64,000 bases of DNA from Bacillota bacterium (GCA_017442735.1 JAFRZE010000067.1:1-64000), one strand, 5' to 3'; positions 41,653 through 50,694 are shown, numbered from the stretch's first letter. Notes: a model not told the origin generated them from the letters alone. Made by a program: numbers and translations.

Positions 41653-42819
41653 ATGCTAAGTGAACATTATCTGGATAACGCGGCGACGACCAGGGTTCTG
41701 CCTGAAGTCGCCGCGCTGATCGGTAAAGTCCTGACAGAGGATTACGGCAATCCTTCCTCTCTTCACCGCAAGGGACAGGAAGCGGAAAAGTATATCCGGA
41801 CAGCCAGGAAACAGATCGCTGATATACTGAAATGTGATCCCAAAGCAGTCTATTTTACCTCCTGCGCGACGGAGAGCACGACTTCTGTGCTGCAGGGTGT
41901 GAAGAAAAGAATGATCCATCAGGGAAGACATATCCTGACAACGCCGGGAGAACATTCCGCCACATCGGAAAACCTGAAACAGCTGTTTCGCGAAGGTTTT
42001 GAGATCGAACAGATCGACGTGGATGAAACTGGAAAGATCCTGATCCCTTCTCTGGAAGAAAAACTGCGGGACGATACGGTTTTGGTAACGATCCTGCATA
42101 TCAATAATGAGACGGGCGTGATCCAGCCAATCGAAGAGATAGCGAAAGTCATCAAACGGAAAAACCCGAAGACTCTTTTCCATGTGGATGCTACACAGAG
42201 CTTTGCCAAATATCCGATCTTTCCCGAACGCTGGGGCATCGATTTTCTGAGTGCCAGCGCCCATAAGATCAATGGGCCCAAGGGGATCGGTCTTCTCTAT
42301 ATCAAACGTGGTTTTTCACTGCCGAGTCTCATTTTGGGCGGAGGTCAGGAATCGCATTTTCGTTCCGGTACGGAGAATGTTCCCTATATCGCGGGATTTG
42401 GCCTTGCGACGAAGACGACGTGGGAAGAGAGAGAAAAGCTTCTTTCCGGGATGAACGAAATCAAACAGCATCTTCTCGTCCGATTGATGGATGAGGTGGA
42501 CGGTGTTCATGTAAACGGCCCTGAACCGAATGAAGCGGCAGCGCATATCCTGAATCTTCGTATCGACGGGATCCGTTCCGAGGTACTGCTGCACGCCCTG
42601 GAAGATTATGGGGTGTATGTCAGTTCCGGATCGGCGTGTTCCTCGAATAATCCCAGCGAAAAGAGTCCGTCACTTCACGCGCTGGGTCTTACGCCGGCCC
42701 AGATGGATGAATCCATCCGTATCAGCTTTGGCAGGTACAGTACGATGGAAGACGCGGACGCGTTCGTGGACGCGGCAGTGCAGATCGTGCCGATGCTGCG
42801 CCGTTTTAAAAGAAAATAG
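41653..42819 (+). CDS. Cysteine desulfurase (NifS/IscS family)
   Basis: PLP enzyme that moves sulfur from cysteine onto its own active Cys. The PLP lysine is K205 in SASAHKINGPKG and the active cysteine C329 in SSGSACSSNN. 388 residues, class V aminotransferase fold with NETGVIQPIEEIA and HVDATQSF. Being 16 bases ahead of thiI, it is most likely the dedicated sulfur donor for ThiI (like Bacillus NifZ) rather than the general Fe-S donor, since no iscU/sufU gene is near. Confidence 0.93.
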   Translation: MLSEHYLDNAATTRVLPEVAALIGKVLTEDYGNPSSLHRKGQEAEKYIRTARKQIADILKCDPKAVYFTSCATESTTSVLQGVKKRMIHQGRHILTTPGEHSATSENLKQLFREGFEIEQIDVDETGKILIPSLEEKLRDDTVLVTILHINNETGVIQPIEEIAKVIKRKNPKTLFHVDATQSFAKYPIFPERWGIDFLSASAHKINGPKGIGLLYIKRGFSLPSLILGGGQESHFRSGTENVPYIAGFGLATKTTWEEREKLLSGMNEIKQHLLVRLMDEVDGVHVNGPEPNEAAAHILNLRIDGIRSEVLLHALEDYGVYVSSGSACSSNNPSEKSPSLHALGLTPAQMDESIRISFGRYSTMEDADAFVDAAVQIVPMLRRFKRK

Positions 42820-42835
42820 ATTTAAAGGTTAGAGA

Positions 42836-44083
42836 ATGAAAAAAGGAATACTGATCAAATACGGGGAAATCGTCCTCAAAGGCAACAATCGGGCACAGTT
42901 TGAGAACGTGCTGATCAAGGATATCCATATCGCGCTGAAAGGGATGGGGGAATCCGCGATCCGCAAGGAACAAGGCAGACTGTATATCAGTCTGCCGGAA
43001 GAGATCACGGATGAAAAAGCGGGAGAAGAGTGGATCCGGGAAGCCTGTGAAAAGCTGACCTATGTCTTCGGGATCCTGCGGATCTGTCCGGTGGATGTAC
43101 TGGATGATGACCGGATCGAGTTTCTCGGTGAAAAGATGGCTGAATATGTTCTGCGAGAATTCGATGAGCCGCACACTTTCAAGGTCATCTGTAAGCGTGC
43201 CAACAAGCATTATCCCATGAACAGCATGGAAGTAGCGGCCGAGGTCGGCGCGATCGTGCTGGATAAAGTGCCTTCCTGGAGCGTGAATGTACATGAACCA
43301 GAGGTTACGCTGTTTGTGGAACTGAGAAATCAGGTCTATATCTACGGCAAGGAAATTCCGGGTCAAGGCGGACTTCCGGTAGGGACCGGAGGCAAGTGCG
43401 CGCTGCTTCTTTCCGGCGGTATCGATTCTCCGGTGGCCGGATGGATGATGGCAAGGCGCGGAATCCGGCTTTGCGCGGTATATTTCCACGCCCACCCCTA
43501 TACCAGTGAGCGGGCGAAGGAGAAAGTCCTGGAACTGGCCAGGATCGTCAGCCGTTATGCCGGCCCGATCCCGGTTTATGTGATCCCGTTTACCGAGATT
43601 CAGCTCGCGATCTATGAGAAATGCCATCATGAAAAACTGACCATCATCATGCGCCGTATGATGATGTTGATCGCGGAAAAGATCGCGGAAAAGGAAGGCG
43701 CGGATTCTTTGATCACCGGTGAGAATGTCGGTCAGGTCGCTTCTCAGACGCTGGCTTCCATGTACTGCACCAACGCGGTCTGTCATATGCCGGTCTATCG
43801 GCCGGTCATCGCCTTTGATAAGCAGGAGATCGTGGAGATCGCCAGGAAGATCGATACATTCGAAACCTCGATCCTGCCTTATGAAGACTGCTGCACGATC
43901 TTTGTGGCCAAACATCCCACAACACAGCCGAAGCTGCCGGATATCGAAGAAGATGAAAAACATCTCTATCCGGAGGTCACCACACAGATCGAAACAGCGG
44001 TCCGTGACGCGGAGCTTTATATCGCACATCCGGACAGAGTAAGAAAAGCAAACGTTTCGGTACAGGAAAATGAATCCGAGTGA
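42836..44083 (+). CDS. thiI: tRNA 4-thiouridylase ThiI
   Basis: Makes 4-thiouridine at position 8 of tRNA and can take part in thiazole synthesis. N-terminal ferredoxin-like and THUMP domains (to about 165), then the adenylating PP-loop domain with SGGIDS at 193-198. The rhodanese domain of the enterobacterial form is absent, as is usual in Firmicutes, where the adjacent desulfurase passes sulfur directly. 415 residues. MYCTNAVCHMPVYRP holds two cysteines that could carry sulfur. Confidence 0.94.
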   Translation: MKKGILIKYGEIVLKGNNRAQFENVLIKDIHIALKGMGESAIRKEQGRLYISLPEEITDEKAGEEWIREACEKLTYVFGILRICPVDVLDDDRIEFLGEKMAEYVLREFDEPHTFKVICKRANKHYPMNSMEVAAEVGAIVLDKVPSWSVNVHEPEVTLFVELRNQVYIYGKEIPGQGGLPVGTGGKCALLLSGGIDSPVAGWMMARRGIRLCAVYFHAHPYTSERAKEKVLELARIVSRYAGPIPVYVIPFTEIQLAIYEKCHHEKLTIIMRRMMMLIAEKIAEKEGADSLITGENVGQVASQTLASMYCTNAVCHMPVYRPVIAFDKQEIVEIARKIDTFETSILPYEDCCTIFVAKHPTTQPKLPDIEEDEKHLYPEVTTQIETAVRDAELYIAHPDRVRKANVSVQENESE

Positions 44084-44912
44084 AGAAACAGCTCTGATCT
44101 GCCGGCTTTGCGGGGCGAAACCGGAACAGATCGTGCAGAAGAATGACGGCTTCTTAAGCCGGGCTTATCTGATCGATGATGGTCGGATCGTCTTCAAGTT
44201 CAAAAAAGAAGAGAATGCGGATTACAGTATCGAAGAGAAGATGCTGAATTTTATCGGAACATTGTGTCTTCCGGTAAATGTGCAGAAAGTTGGCTGGACC
44301 AGCCCGGATGGAAGCTATATTGGGTTATACGGGGTGTTTGGACAGAGTCTGGAAAGTCTGTCACTTAGTTATGCCAAGAAGATGCATATCGGAACACAGA
44401 TAGGAGAATTCCTGAAGATCCTCCATCTGGCTGAGTGGGATCAGGCACAGCCTTATCCTGTGTCGGCAGAAATTGGGGTTTGGCAGGAACGTTATCAGTA
44501 CGGTGTTCCGGTGCTTCAGACATATTTCTCTTCTTCAGAAATGCAGCGAATCGATGATCTGATGATGGAAGAGATGCCTCTGCAGCTAAAAATGCTTGGT
44601 GAAAATCCGGTTCTTTCACATGGAGACCTCGGCGGAGGCAATATCCTGGTGGATGAAGAGGGAAATGTCGGTGTGATCGATTTCAGTGAGATGCTGTATC
44701 TGGACGAAGCCGCTGACTTTATGGACACCCGGGATGAGGATGTATGCCGGGCTATGTTGGATGCCTATGACGCCGGTGGAAATCTCAGGCGAAAAGTATT
44801 TATCCGCAGACTGATCCGTCCGATCTTTGTGATCGGCACCTATGCGTTTGACGAAAGGAAAAGAGAAGCCGATCTTCTCGCGGAACAAATCAGAAAGACG
44901 ATCCTGTCCTGA
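44070..44912 (+). CDS. Aminoglycoside/choline-kinase-like phosphotransferase of unknown substrate
   Basis: 280-residue protein of the APH fold. The catalytic loop HGDLGGGN has H184, D186 and N191, and the metal Asp is in VIDFSEM. An N-terminal beta lobe carries YLIDDGRIVFKFKKEE with a plausible ATP lysine. Resistance enzymes, hydroxyl-urea kinases and small-molecule kinases (choline, homoserine, methylthioribose) share this fold, so the substrate is open. The gene overlaps the end of thiI by 14 bases. An inositol-monophosphatase-like gene follows, hinting at a sugar or polyol phosphate cycle; this is inference. Confidence 0.8.
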   Translation: MNPSEETALICRLCGAKPEQIVQKNDGFLSRAYLIDDGRIVFKFKKEENADYSIEEKMLNFIGTLCLPVNVQKVGWTSPDGSYIGLYGVFGQSLESLSLSYAKKMHIGTQIGEFLKILHLAEWDQAQPYPVSAEIGVWQERYQYGVPVLQTYFSSSEMQRIDDLMMEEMPLQLKMLGENPVLSHGDLGGGNILVDEEGNVGVIDFSEMLYLDEAADFMDTRDEDVCRAMLDAYDAGGNLRRKVFIRRLIRPIFVIGTYAFDERKREADLLAEQIRKTILS

Positions 44913-44942
44913 TTTGTGTCGCTGTACGGAAAGGATAATATT

Positions 44943-45743
44943 ATGGAGCAAAACACTTCTTATATCGAAAAGATCTCTGTCATCGCGAAGGAAGCGGGCA
45001 GGATCCTGCTTGGCGCGGAAGATATCCGTCATCAGATCAAAGCCAAGGACGGTCACGCGAACTTCGTGACCGTTTATGATGAAAAAGTTCAGAGTTTCCT
45101 TTTCGGCAGGCTCCGGGAAGTGATCCCGGAAGCGTCCTTTATTGGAGAAGAGGATGGAGCAGACACCTATAAGGAAGAGTATGCCAAAGGCTATGTTTTC
45201 TGTATCGATCCCATTGATGGAACTTCGAACTTTCTGGCAGGATACCGTCCGTCCGTGATCAGTATCGCATTGTTTCTGGATGGGAAACCTTATATGAGTG
45301 TGATCTATGAGCCATATCAGGATCTGCTGATTACCGCAACAAAAGGGGAAGGGGCCTTCGTGAACGGACGCAAGATCATGAGTTCAGAGGAGCCTTTATC
45401 CCGTTCTCTGGTTTCTTTCGGGACTTCGCCTTATGATCCGGAACTGATGGAAGTGTCCTTTGACCTTTGTAAAAAAATCCTGCCAAAGTGTATCGACCTT
45501 CGCCGGTCCGGCAGCGCTGTCTGGGACATCTGTCAGGTAGCCATGGGCGTTACCGGTATGTTTTTCGAGTGCAAACTCCGTCTGTGGGATTTTGCGGCAG
45601 CCGCGCTGGTACTCACGGAAGCCGGCGGCAGGATCACGGATATGGCAGGAAAGCCAATTAGTTTTCGAGGTCCTTCATCGATTCTTGCCTGCAGCAGCGG
45701 CGTGAAAAATGAGATTGATTCTTTGATCGAACAGAAAGGTTAG
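44943..45743 (+). CDS. Inositol monophosphatase family phosphatase
   Basis: Mg-dependent phosphatase of the IMPase/FBPase/CysQ fold, about 266 residues. The metal-site motifs are complete: FIGEEDGA, DPIDGTSNF (first Asp near residue 89) and WDFAAAALVLTEAGG. Substrates in this family include inositol phosphates, fructose bisphosphate, PAP, NADP and histidinol phosphate, and the sequence does not decide among them. I chose ATG 44943 (AAAGGATAA upstream) over GTG 44916. It lies between the APH-like kinase and a GH13 enzyme. Confidence 0.88.
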   Translation: MEQNTSYIEKISVIAKEAGRILLGAEDIRHQIKAKDGHANFVTVYDEKVQSFLFGRLREVIPEASFIGEEDGADTYKEEYAKGYVFCIDPIDGTSNFLAGYRPSVISIALFLDGKPYMSVIYEPYQDLLITATKGEGAFVNGRKIMSSEEPLSRSLVSFGTSPYDPELMEVSFDLCKKILPKCIDLRRSGSAVWDICQVAMGVTGMFFECKLRLWDFAAAALVLTEAGGRITDMAGKPISFRGPSSILACSSGVKNEIDSLIEQKG

Positions 45744-45751
45744 TTTGTTTT

Positions 45752-47080
45752 ATGGCTTGGTACGATGAAGCTGTTTTTTATCATATTTATCCTTTGGGAC
45801 TTTTAAACGCCCCTAAACAAAACACATATGAGGCACCTGTAAGCAGGCTGCCACGTCTGAAACCTTGGATCGAACATATCAAGAGCCTCGGATTTAACGC
45901 TCTTTATATCGGTCCTTTGTTTCAGTCTGTCGGCCACGGATATGAAACAACCGACTATTATACGGTTGATTCCCGCCTGGGCACAAATGCCGATTTGAAG
46001 GATCTGGTCTCCTATGCACATGAGAAGGGAATCCGGGTCATTCTGGACGGCGTTTTTAATCATACCGGAAGAGATTTCTTCGCCTTTCAGGATCTTCTCA
46101 GAAATCGAGAGAACTCGCCCTATAAAGACTGGTACTGCAAAGTCAATTTCTGGAACAACAATTCCTACAATGATGGTTTTTCCTACGATAACTGGGGCGG
46201 ATACGACCTGCTGGTGAAGCTCAATCAGTACAATCCGGCCGTGAAAGACTATATCGCCGACGTCATCCGTTTCTGGGTACGAGAATTCGACATTGATGGC
46301 CTGAGACTCGACGCCGCAGATGTTCTCCAGTTTGATTTTATGAAGATGCTCCGCTGGGTAGCGAACACCGTAAAACCGGATTTTTACCTGATGGGAGAAG
46401 TCATTCACGGAGAATATCATCGCTGGGTAAACCCGGAGATGCTGCACGCGGTGACCAACTATCATCTGCACAAAGCCCTGTTCTCCGGTCATAATTCGCA
46501 TAACTATTTTGAAATCGCGCATACCGTGAAGCGCCTGTTGGATCAAAGAAGCGGCGCCACAAACGGTCTTTACAATTTCGTGGACAATCACGATGTGGAA
46601 CGAATCTACAGCAAATTGACAAACAAAGGCCACATGCTGCCGGTTCATGTCCTTCTTTACACACTTCCGGGAATATCGTCTGTCTACTACGGATCCGAAT
46701 ACGGCATCGAAGGCCGGAAGGAGAGAGGTTCGGACGATTCGCTTCGTCCGGCGCTCGATCTTTCCTCTCTGCGGGACAATGAAATGACGAACCTGATCGC
46801 CAAACTGGGATACATCCGCAATACACATCCGGAACTATCCTATGGCACTTATCGGGAACTTTTTCTCACCACCGGACAGTACGCATTTGCCCGCACTCTG
46901 GACGAAAAAAGCACGCTGATCACCGTTAACAACAGTGAACAGCGTGCCTGGGTCAACATTCCGGACTTGGGATGGAGTAGATACCGTGGATCTTTAACCG
47001 GATGTGAAATCCAGTCTGAAAACGGCCGCCTGAATTTAGAACTTGAACCATCGTCCGGAGAGATCTGGATCAGAAATTAA
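45752..47080 (+). CDS. GH13 alpha-amylase-family glycoside hydrolase, intracellular
   Basis: Alpha-glucan-active enzyme, 442 residues. The (beta/alpha)8 barrel shows the GH13 conserved regions DGVFNHTG (region I), GLRLDAADV (nucleophile Asp near 187), LMGEVIHGEYH (acid/base Glu near 216) and FVDNHDVERI (third Asp near 281). There is no signal peptide or extra N-terminal domain, so it should work in the cytoplasm on maltodextrin or glycogen fragments. The C-terminal beta domain is short. It starts 8 bases after the phosphatase. Its stop overlaps the end of the convergent gene at 47077 by four bases. Exact specificity (maltogenic, cyclodextrin, trehalose or sucrose type) is unknown. Confidence 0.92.
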   Translation: MAWYDEAVFYHIYPLGLLNAPKQNTYEAPVSRLPRLKPWIEHIKSLGFNALYIGPLFQSVGHGYETTDYYTVDSRLGTNADLKDLVSYAHEKGIRVILDGVFNHTGRDFFAFQDLLRNRENSPYKDWYCKVNFWNNNSYNDGFSYDNWGGYDLLVKLNQYNPAVKDYIADVIRFWVREFDIDGLRLDAADVLQFDFMKMLRWVANTVKPDFYLMGEVIHGEYHRWVNPEMLHAVTNYHLHKALFSGHNSHNYFEIAHTVKRLLDQRSGATNGLYNFVDNHDVERIYSKLTNKGHMLPVHVLLYTLPGISSVYYGSEYGIEGRKERGSDDSLRPALDLSSLRDNEMTNLIAKLGYIRNTHPELSYGTYRELFLTTGQYAFARTLDEKSTLITVNNSEQRAWVNIPDLGWSRYRGSLTGCEIQSENGRLNLELEPSSGEIWIRN

Positions 47081-47955
47081 GCTTCGAGCTCACTGATATA
47101 TCTCTTCAAATTCTCCAACCCAGCTTCCAACGCCAGGAAGCAGTCTTCCATGCCTTCGAACTCGATGGCGACATATCCGTCATAACCATTATTCTTCAGC
47201 GCAGCCAGACAAGCCTTGACAGGAACATTGCCCTGGCCTACGATCGTGCCGCGAAGGTAAGCGCCGCCGCGGGACTTGAAGAAGAATTTACCGGGATTCG
47301 GGCCATCTGCCGGTTTGATGATGAAGTCTTTCGCGTGGACATAGACCGCGTAGGGAGCCGCGATACCCACGGAGATGAAAGGATTCTCATCAGCGCAGGT
47401 GAAGTTGCCCATATCGACCAGCCATCCATAGTTCGGATGATCGACCGCGACCATCAGCTGTTCCACACGAAGTGCGTCCTGTGCGAACATTCCATGGTTC
47501 TCGCTCATGGTCTTAACGCCTTTGGAAGCAGCGTATTCGGCTACCTGACGAACGCCGGCCGCCATACGGGGCAGCGCCTTGTAAAAGCTCTCATACTTTT
47601 TGGCGCGGTCCCAGGAAGCGACGTCATGACGCATACCGGAAGCACCGAGAATGACCGCGATATCGACTTCTTTTTTCAGTCGTTCGACTTCCTCAGCCGT
47701 ATCACGATTCTGGAAATCAGCGCCGACAGTGTAGTTCGTGATCACGATACCGACACGGTCAGCTTCCGCTTTGATTTCGCGGGCATAATCCTCTAAAGAT
47801 TTACCTTCGGGGCAGGAGGTCTTGAAATTGAAATCGACGACCTCAAATCCTTCGAATCCCATTTCCTTGGCTTTCGCGATGGAATCGAACAACGTGATCT
47901 TTCCGCTGCGGTAGGCCTGGGAGAAACTGTAGGAACTGACAGCTACTTTCATCAT
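47077..47955 (-). CDS. Sugar phosphate isomerase/epimerase family protein (TIM barrel)
   Basis: 292 residues of the AP-endonuclease-2/xylose-isomerase-like fold (IolE, IolI, UxaE and relatives). Visible metal/active-site elements are GFEGFEVVDFNF early, MSENHGMF mid-chain (about 155), YGWLVDMGNF and YVHAKDF (about 215-235), and AIEFEGMED near the end, typical Glu/Asp/His/Glu metal ligands. ATG 47955 is favoured by AGAGG about 10 bases upstream; the next codon is also ATG. It is the last gene of a three-gene minus-strand set and probably acts on the same sugar or polyol as its partners. Substrate unknown. Confidence 0.87.
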   Translation of the reverse strand: MMKVAVSSYSFSQAYRSGKITLFDSIAKAKEMGFEGFEVVDFNFKTSCPEGKSLEDYAREIKAEADRVGIVITNYTVGADFQNRDTAEEVERLKKEVDIAVILGASGMRHDVASWDRAKKYESFYKALPRMAAGVRQVAEYAASKGVKTMSENHGMFAQDALRVEQLMVAVDHPNYGWLVDMGNFTCADENPFISVGIAAPYAVYVHAKDFIIKPADGPNPGKFFFKSRGGAYLRGTIVGQGNVPVKACLAALKNNGYDGYVAIEFEGMEDCFLALEAGLENLKRYISELEA

Positions 47956-47977
47956 AGCTTAATTACCTCTTTTATTA

Positions 47978-49039
47978 TTAAAGAATTACTTCGTGACCAG
48001 TGCAGGCAGACTCGAAGATCGCGTCAAGGATCTCCATCAGGGTAATGCCATCTTCAGCCGGAGACTTGCAGGGAGTACCATTCATGATGCAGTCGATGTA
48101 ATGGTTGATCTCGTTGCGGAAGATCACGCCCATGTTCATCGCGGTGCGGGCTTTCAGGGTGGTGTCGGTCATATAGCCGTTGGCCTCGGAGATGAGTTTC
48201 AGCTCAGGATCGATCTTGGCGCCGCCCTTGGTGCCGTAAAGCTCAATAATGCCGGATTCTTTCTCGACATTCAGGGAGAAGGAGACCTCTACCTGAACAA
48301 CCGCGCCGTTGTCGTAGCGGATCATCGCGGTAGCGGCATCTTCGACATCACAGATATCATGATCGGTATGAGAAGAGGAGACATATCCTTTCGGAGTCTT
48401 CAGATTGCGGCGGTCGAACAGTTTCTGGAAGGTCGCGCCGTAAACAGAGACAGGTTTCGGGTTGCCCAGCATATAGCGGGTGAGGTCGATAACATGCACA
48501 CCAAGGTCGATCAGGGGACCTCCGCCGGATTTGGCTTTCTCACCAAACCAGCCGCCGGGATTGCCGTTGCGGCGGATGTACTGTGCTTTAGCCCAGTAGA
48601 TCTCTCCGAAATAATCGGTGTTCTTGAAGTCCATGAAGATCTGGGTATCATTGCCGTAACGGCGGACGAAACCGATCATAAGAAGCTTGCCGGCCTTGTC
48701 AGCGGCTTCTTTCATTTTGCGGGCTTCTTCGGCACTGGTAGCCATGGGTTTCTCGCACAGAACGTGCTTGCCATAATTGAGGGCCATGATCGTACAGGGC
48801 ATATGATTGGAGTTCCATACACAGACACTGACCGCATCGATCTCGGGCAGCTCTTTCAGCATGGTTTCTTCATCCGTATACAGGCGGGTCACGCCATACT
48901 TTTCACCCATCATTTTGACTTTGGCTTCGTCCAGGTCGCAGAAAGCGTACAGGTCAACGTTCGGGTTGGCCTGGTAGGCTGCGATATGCTCATTGGAGAT
49001 AGTACCGGTACCGATAATAGCAACTTTTACTTTGTCCAT
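47978..49039 (-). CDS. Gfo/Idh/MocA family NAD(P)-dependent oxidoreductase
   Basis: About 353 residues. N-terminal Rossmann domain starts VKVAIIGTGTISNEHIAAY, with the family motif CEKPMATSAEEARKM (key EKP) near residue 95 and a C-terminal dimer domain with GGGPLIDLGVHVIDLTRYM (key GGxxxDxGxHxxD). Relatives oxidise myo-inositol, glucose, sugar acids or nucleotide sugars. ATG 49039 is chosen because AGGAG is 8 bases upstream; GTG 49048 is less likely. It stands between two isomerase-like genes, which suggests oxidation followed by isomerisation of one substrate, as in inositol or 3-keto-glycoside pathways. Confidence 0.9.
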   Translation of the reverse strand: MDKVKVAIIGTGTISNEHIAAYQANPNVDLYAFCDLDEAKVKMMGEKYGVTRLYTDEETMLKELPEIDAVSVCVWNSNHMPCTIMALNYGKHVLCEKPMATSAEEARKMKEAADKAGKLLMIGFVRRYGNDTQIFMDFKNTDYFGEIYWAKAQYIRRNGNPGGWFGEKAKSGGGPLIDLGVHVIDLTRYMLGNPKPVSVYGATFQKLFDRRNLKTPKGYVSSSHTDHDICDVEDAATAMIRYDNGAVVQVEVSFSLNVEKESGIIELYGTKGGAKIDPELKLISEANGYMTDTTLKARTAMNMGVIFRNEINHYIDCIMNGTPCKSPAEDGITLMEILDAIFESACTGHEVIL

Positions 49040-49089
49040 GGGAATCACTCCTTTTTATTTTTTTGATCACCGGATCAGGTATGACCGGA

Positions 49090-49935
49090 TCAATATTTGG
49101 CTTTCAGGAATTTGACGGCTTTGGCGATATCGCCTTCCGGATCATCACCGACTTCACGCTCGATGGTCAGATATCCCTTGTATCCGATATCTTCGAGTGC
49201 CTTCAGATAGCGGTCGAAATCCACGGCGCCTTCACCCAGCGGAGTCTCAAGGAAAGCGGGAGAGGTGACGATGGAATCTTCGGCGCTGTGTCCGCTGTAG
49301 ACGATAATGGGATCCTCCGCGAAGCACTGGATACCGTCTTTGGCATGGGTATGAACGATGTATTCTTTCAGGGTATAGACGGCACGAACAGGATCATCGC
49401 CGGTGACCATGACAAAGTTCGCGGGGTCAAGGTTGACAGCGACACCGGTGGAATGCAGTCCATCCAGGAAGATACGAAGATCCTTGGCAGTCTCGGGACC
49501 TGTCTCGATCGCGAAATGCGCATTCAGGGAATCGGCGTATTCAGCCAGCTGACCGCAGGCATCCTGCATGATCGCATAGCGGGGATGACGAGGATCGACC
49601 GGTACGACACCGATATGGGTGGTAACGACATCGGTTCCAAGCTCGACAGCCATATCGAGGATCCGTTTGGAACGCTCGATCAGTTCGGGATTTCTTTTAG
49701 GATTGACAAAACCTTCGCCCAGATCTCCGCAAAGAGCAGAGATGGCAAGACCGTGATCAGCGACAGCCTTTTTAAAGGCAGCACGTTTCTCACCGACCAA
49801 TACTTCGGGACTCATCTCGCCAAAGGTAGCATAGACCTGAAGACCCTGAGCGCCGACCTTGACAGCCTTATCAAGCGCGGTAGGAATGTCGCAGCGGAAA
49901 GAGTCGAGAATGACTCCAATCGGAAATTGATACAT
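49090..49935 (-). CDS. Sugar phosphate isomerase/epimerase family protein (TIM barrel)
   Basis: First gene of the minus-strand set, about 281 residues, the same fold as the gene at 47077 but only distantly similar. Key segments: [56 protein letters not shown] and [12 protein letters not shown] with likely Glu, Asp, His and Glu metal ligands. ATG 49935 is chosen because AGGAGG (49942-49947) is 6 bases upstream; ATG 49938 would be only 3 away. Preceded by a good promoter and an operator-like repeat. Confidence 0.88.
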   Translation of the reverse strand: MYQFPIGVILDSFRCDIPTALDKAVKVGAQGLQVYATFGEMSPEVLVGEKRAAFKKAVADHGLAISALCGDLGEGFVNPKRNPELIERSKRILDMAVELGTDVVTTHIGVVPVDPRHPRYAIMQDACGQLAEYADSLNAHFAIETGPETAKDLRIFLDGLHSTGVAVNLDPANFVMVTGDDPVRAVYTLKEYIVHTHAKDGIQCFAEDPIIVYSGHSAEDSIVTSPAFLETPLGEGAVDFDRYLKALEDIGYKGYLTIEREVGDDPEGDIAKAVKFLKAKY

Positions 49936-49960
49936 CATGTACCTCCTAGAAAACTGTTTA

Positions 49961-49991
49961 GTATGAACAAAGAAAACCTGTTCATTCATAC
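49961..49991 (-). promoter_or_regulatory. Operator-like inverted repeat in the leader of the sugar gene set
   Basis: GTATGAA (49961-49967) and TTCATAC (49985-49991) are inverted, with a second nested pair TGAACA (49964-49969) and TGTTCA (49979-49984). The site lies just downstream of the expected start point of the minus-strand promoter, a normal place for a repressor. No regulator gene is adjacent. Confidence 0.5.
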
Positions 49992-50001
49992 ACTTATTTC
50001 C

Positions 50002-50030
50002 AATATAGCACAAGGCAGATTGTTTTTCAA
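50002..50030 (-). promoter_or_regulatory. SigA promoter of the minus-strand sugar gene set
   Basis: On the minus strand TTGAAA (50030-50025) and TATATT (50007-50002) with a 17-base spacer, about 67 bases before the first gene. Confidence 0.75.
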
Positions 50031-50050
50031 GATAGTATTTTAAAATGGTT

Positions 50051-50599
50051 TTAAAAAAGAAGAGGGAGCATGTTTTTCTGGCAAACCGACAGGGTCATGC
50101 GTCCGTCGATCTGTATGGAACTGATGTGCTCCGGAACGCTGAAAACCGAGAAACGGCTGAAGTTTTGATCGATCCCTGTTCCGGTATATTTGACATAAGC
50201 TTCCTTGGCTGTCCAGAGAAGGAAAAACATGTCACACTGATGATCTGAAGGGAGTGACGAAAGATACTCATATTCGTCCGGATGGAAAAAACGCTTGGCC
50301 AGTGAAAGATATTTCATATTTTTATGGATCTGAAGATCGATACCGATCTCTTCGGTACTGAGCGCCAGAACATCATAAGGACCGGAATCTGTGATGGAAA
50401 GATAGAGCGGCAGAGAGCGAAAACAGGGTTTTCCTGCTGCCGTTTTATCAATAGAAAACTCCGTGTATTCAGAAAACGAATAAAAACCCAGAAGGCTGGA
50501 TATTATTTCATCCCGGGAGCGCGTTTCATGAGGAGAAATAACCAATCTGGTTCCCCCGGAACAATAGGAAGGGTCATGTGGAGTCAAAGGGATCAGCAT
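50051..50599 (-). CDS. 4'-phosphopantetheinyl transferase superfamily protein
   Basis: Transfers phosphopantetheine from CoA to carrier proteins. 182 residues with the Sfp/AcpT signatures: [10 protein letters not shown] (Mg-binding Asp) and [16 protein letters not shown] (W-x3-KEA-x2-K). It is shorter than Sfp (about 224) mainly at the N-terminus, between the Sfp and AcpS sizes. GAGG lies 8 bases before ATG 50599. No polyketide, peptide or fatty acid synthase gene is in the window, so its carrier is unknown; it may serve the housekeeping acyl carrier protein or a distant cluster. Confidence 0.85.
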   Translation of the reverse strand: MLIPLTPHDPSYCSGGTRLVISPHETRSRDEIISSLLGFYSFSEYTEFSIDKTAAGKPCFRSLPLYLSITDSGPYDVLALSTEEIGIDLQIHKNMKYLSLAKRFFHPDEYEYLSSLPSDHQCDMFFLLWTAKEAYVKYTGTGIDQNFSRFSVFSVPEHISSIQIDGRMTLSVCQKNMLPLLF

Positions 50600-50628
50600 A
50601 TCATTACCTCGCCATATCGTATAAGAAC

Positions 50629-50657
50629 ATTATAACGGGAGAGTAAATTTCTGACAA
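50629..50657 (-). promoter_or_regulatory. SigA promoter of the phosphopantetheinyl transferase gene
   Basis: On the minus strand TTGTCA (50657-50652) and TATAAT (50634-50629), 17-base spacer, 29 bases before the gene. Its -35 is only 8 bases from the divergent hisZ -35. Confidence 0.75.
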
Positions 50658-50665
50658 GTGGCTGA

Positions 50666-50694
50666 TTGACACGCTCTGCCGGCGGGATTATAAT
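50666..50694 (+). promoter_or_regulatory. Consensus SigA promoter of the histidine operon
   Basis: TTGACA (50666-50671) and TATAAT (50689-50694), both perfect, with a 17-base spacer. The leader of about 37 bases is too short for a T-box or attenuator, so leader control by histidine is not evident. Confidence 0.93.

Noticed and set aside
47993-49066. 357-codon + strand frame opposite the Gfo/Idh/MocA gene
   Set aside because: The minus-strand frame has Rossmann and EKP motifs and AGGAG; the + frame has no recognisable domain.
49063-50043. Long + strand frame over the minus-strand isomerase
   Set aside because: It is the shadow of a gene with clear family motifs, its own promoter and a ribosome site on the minus strand.
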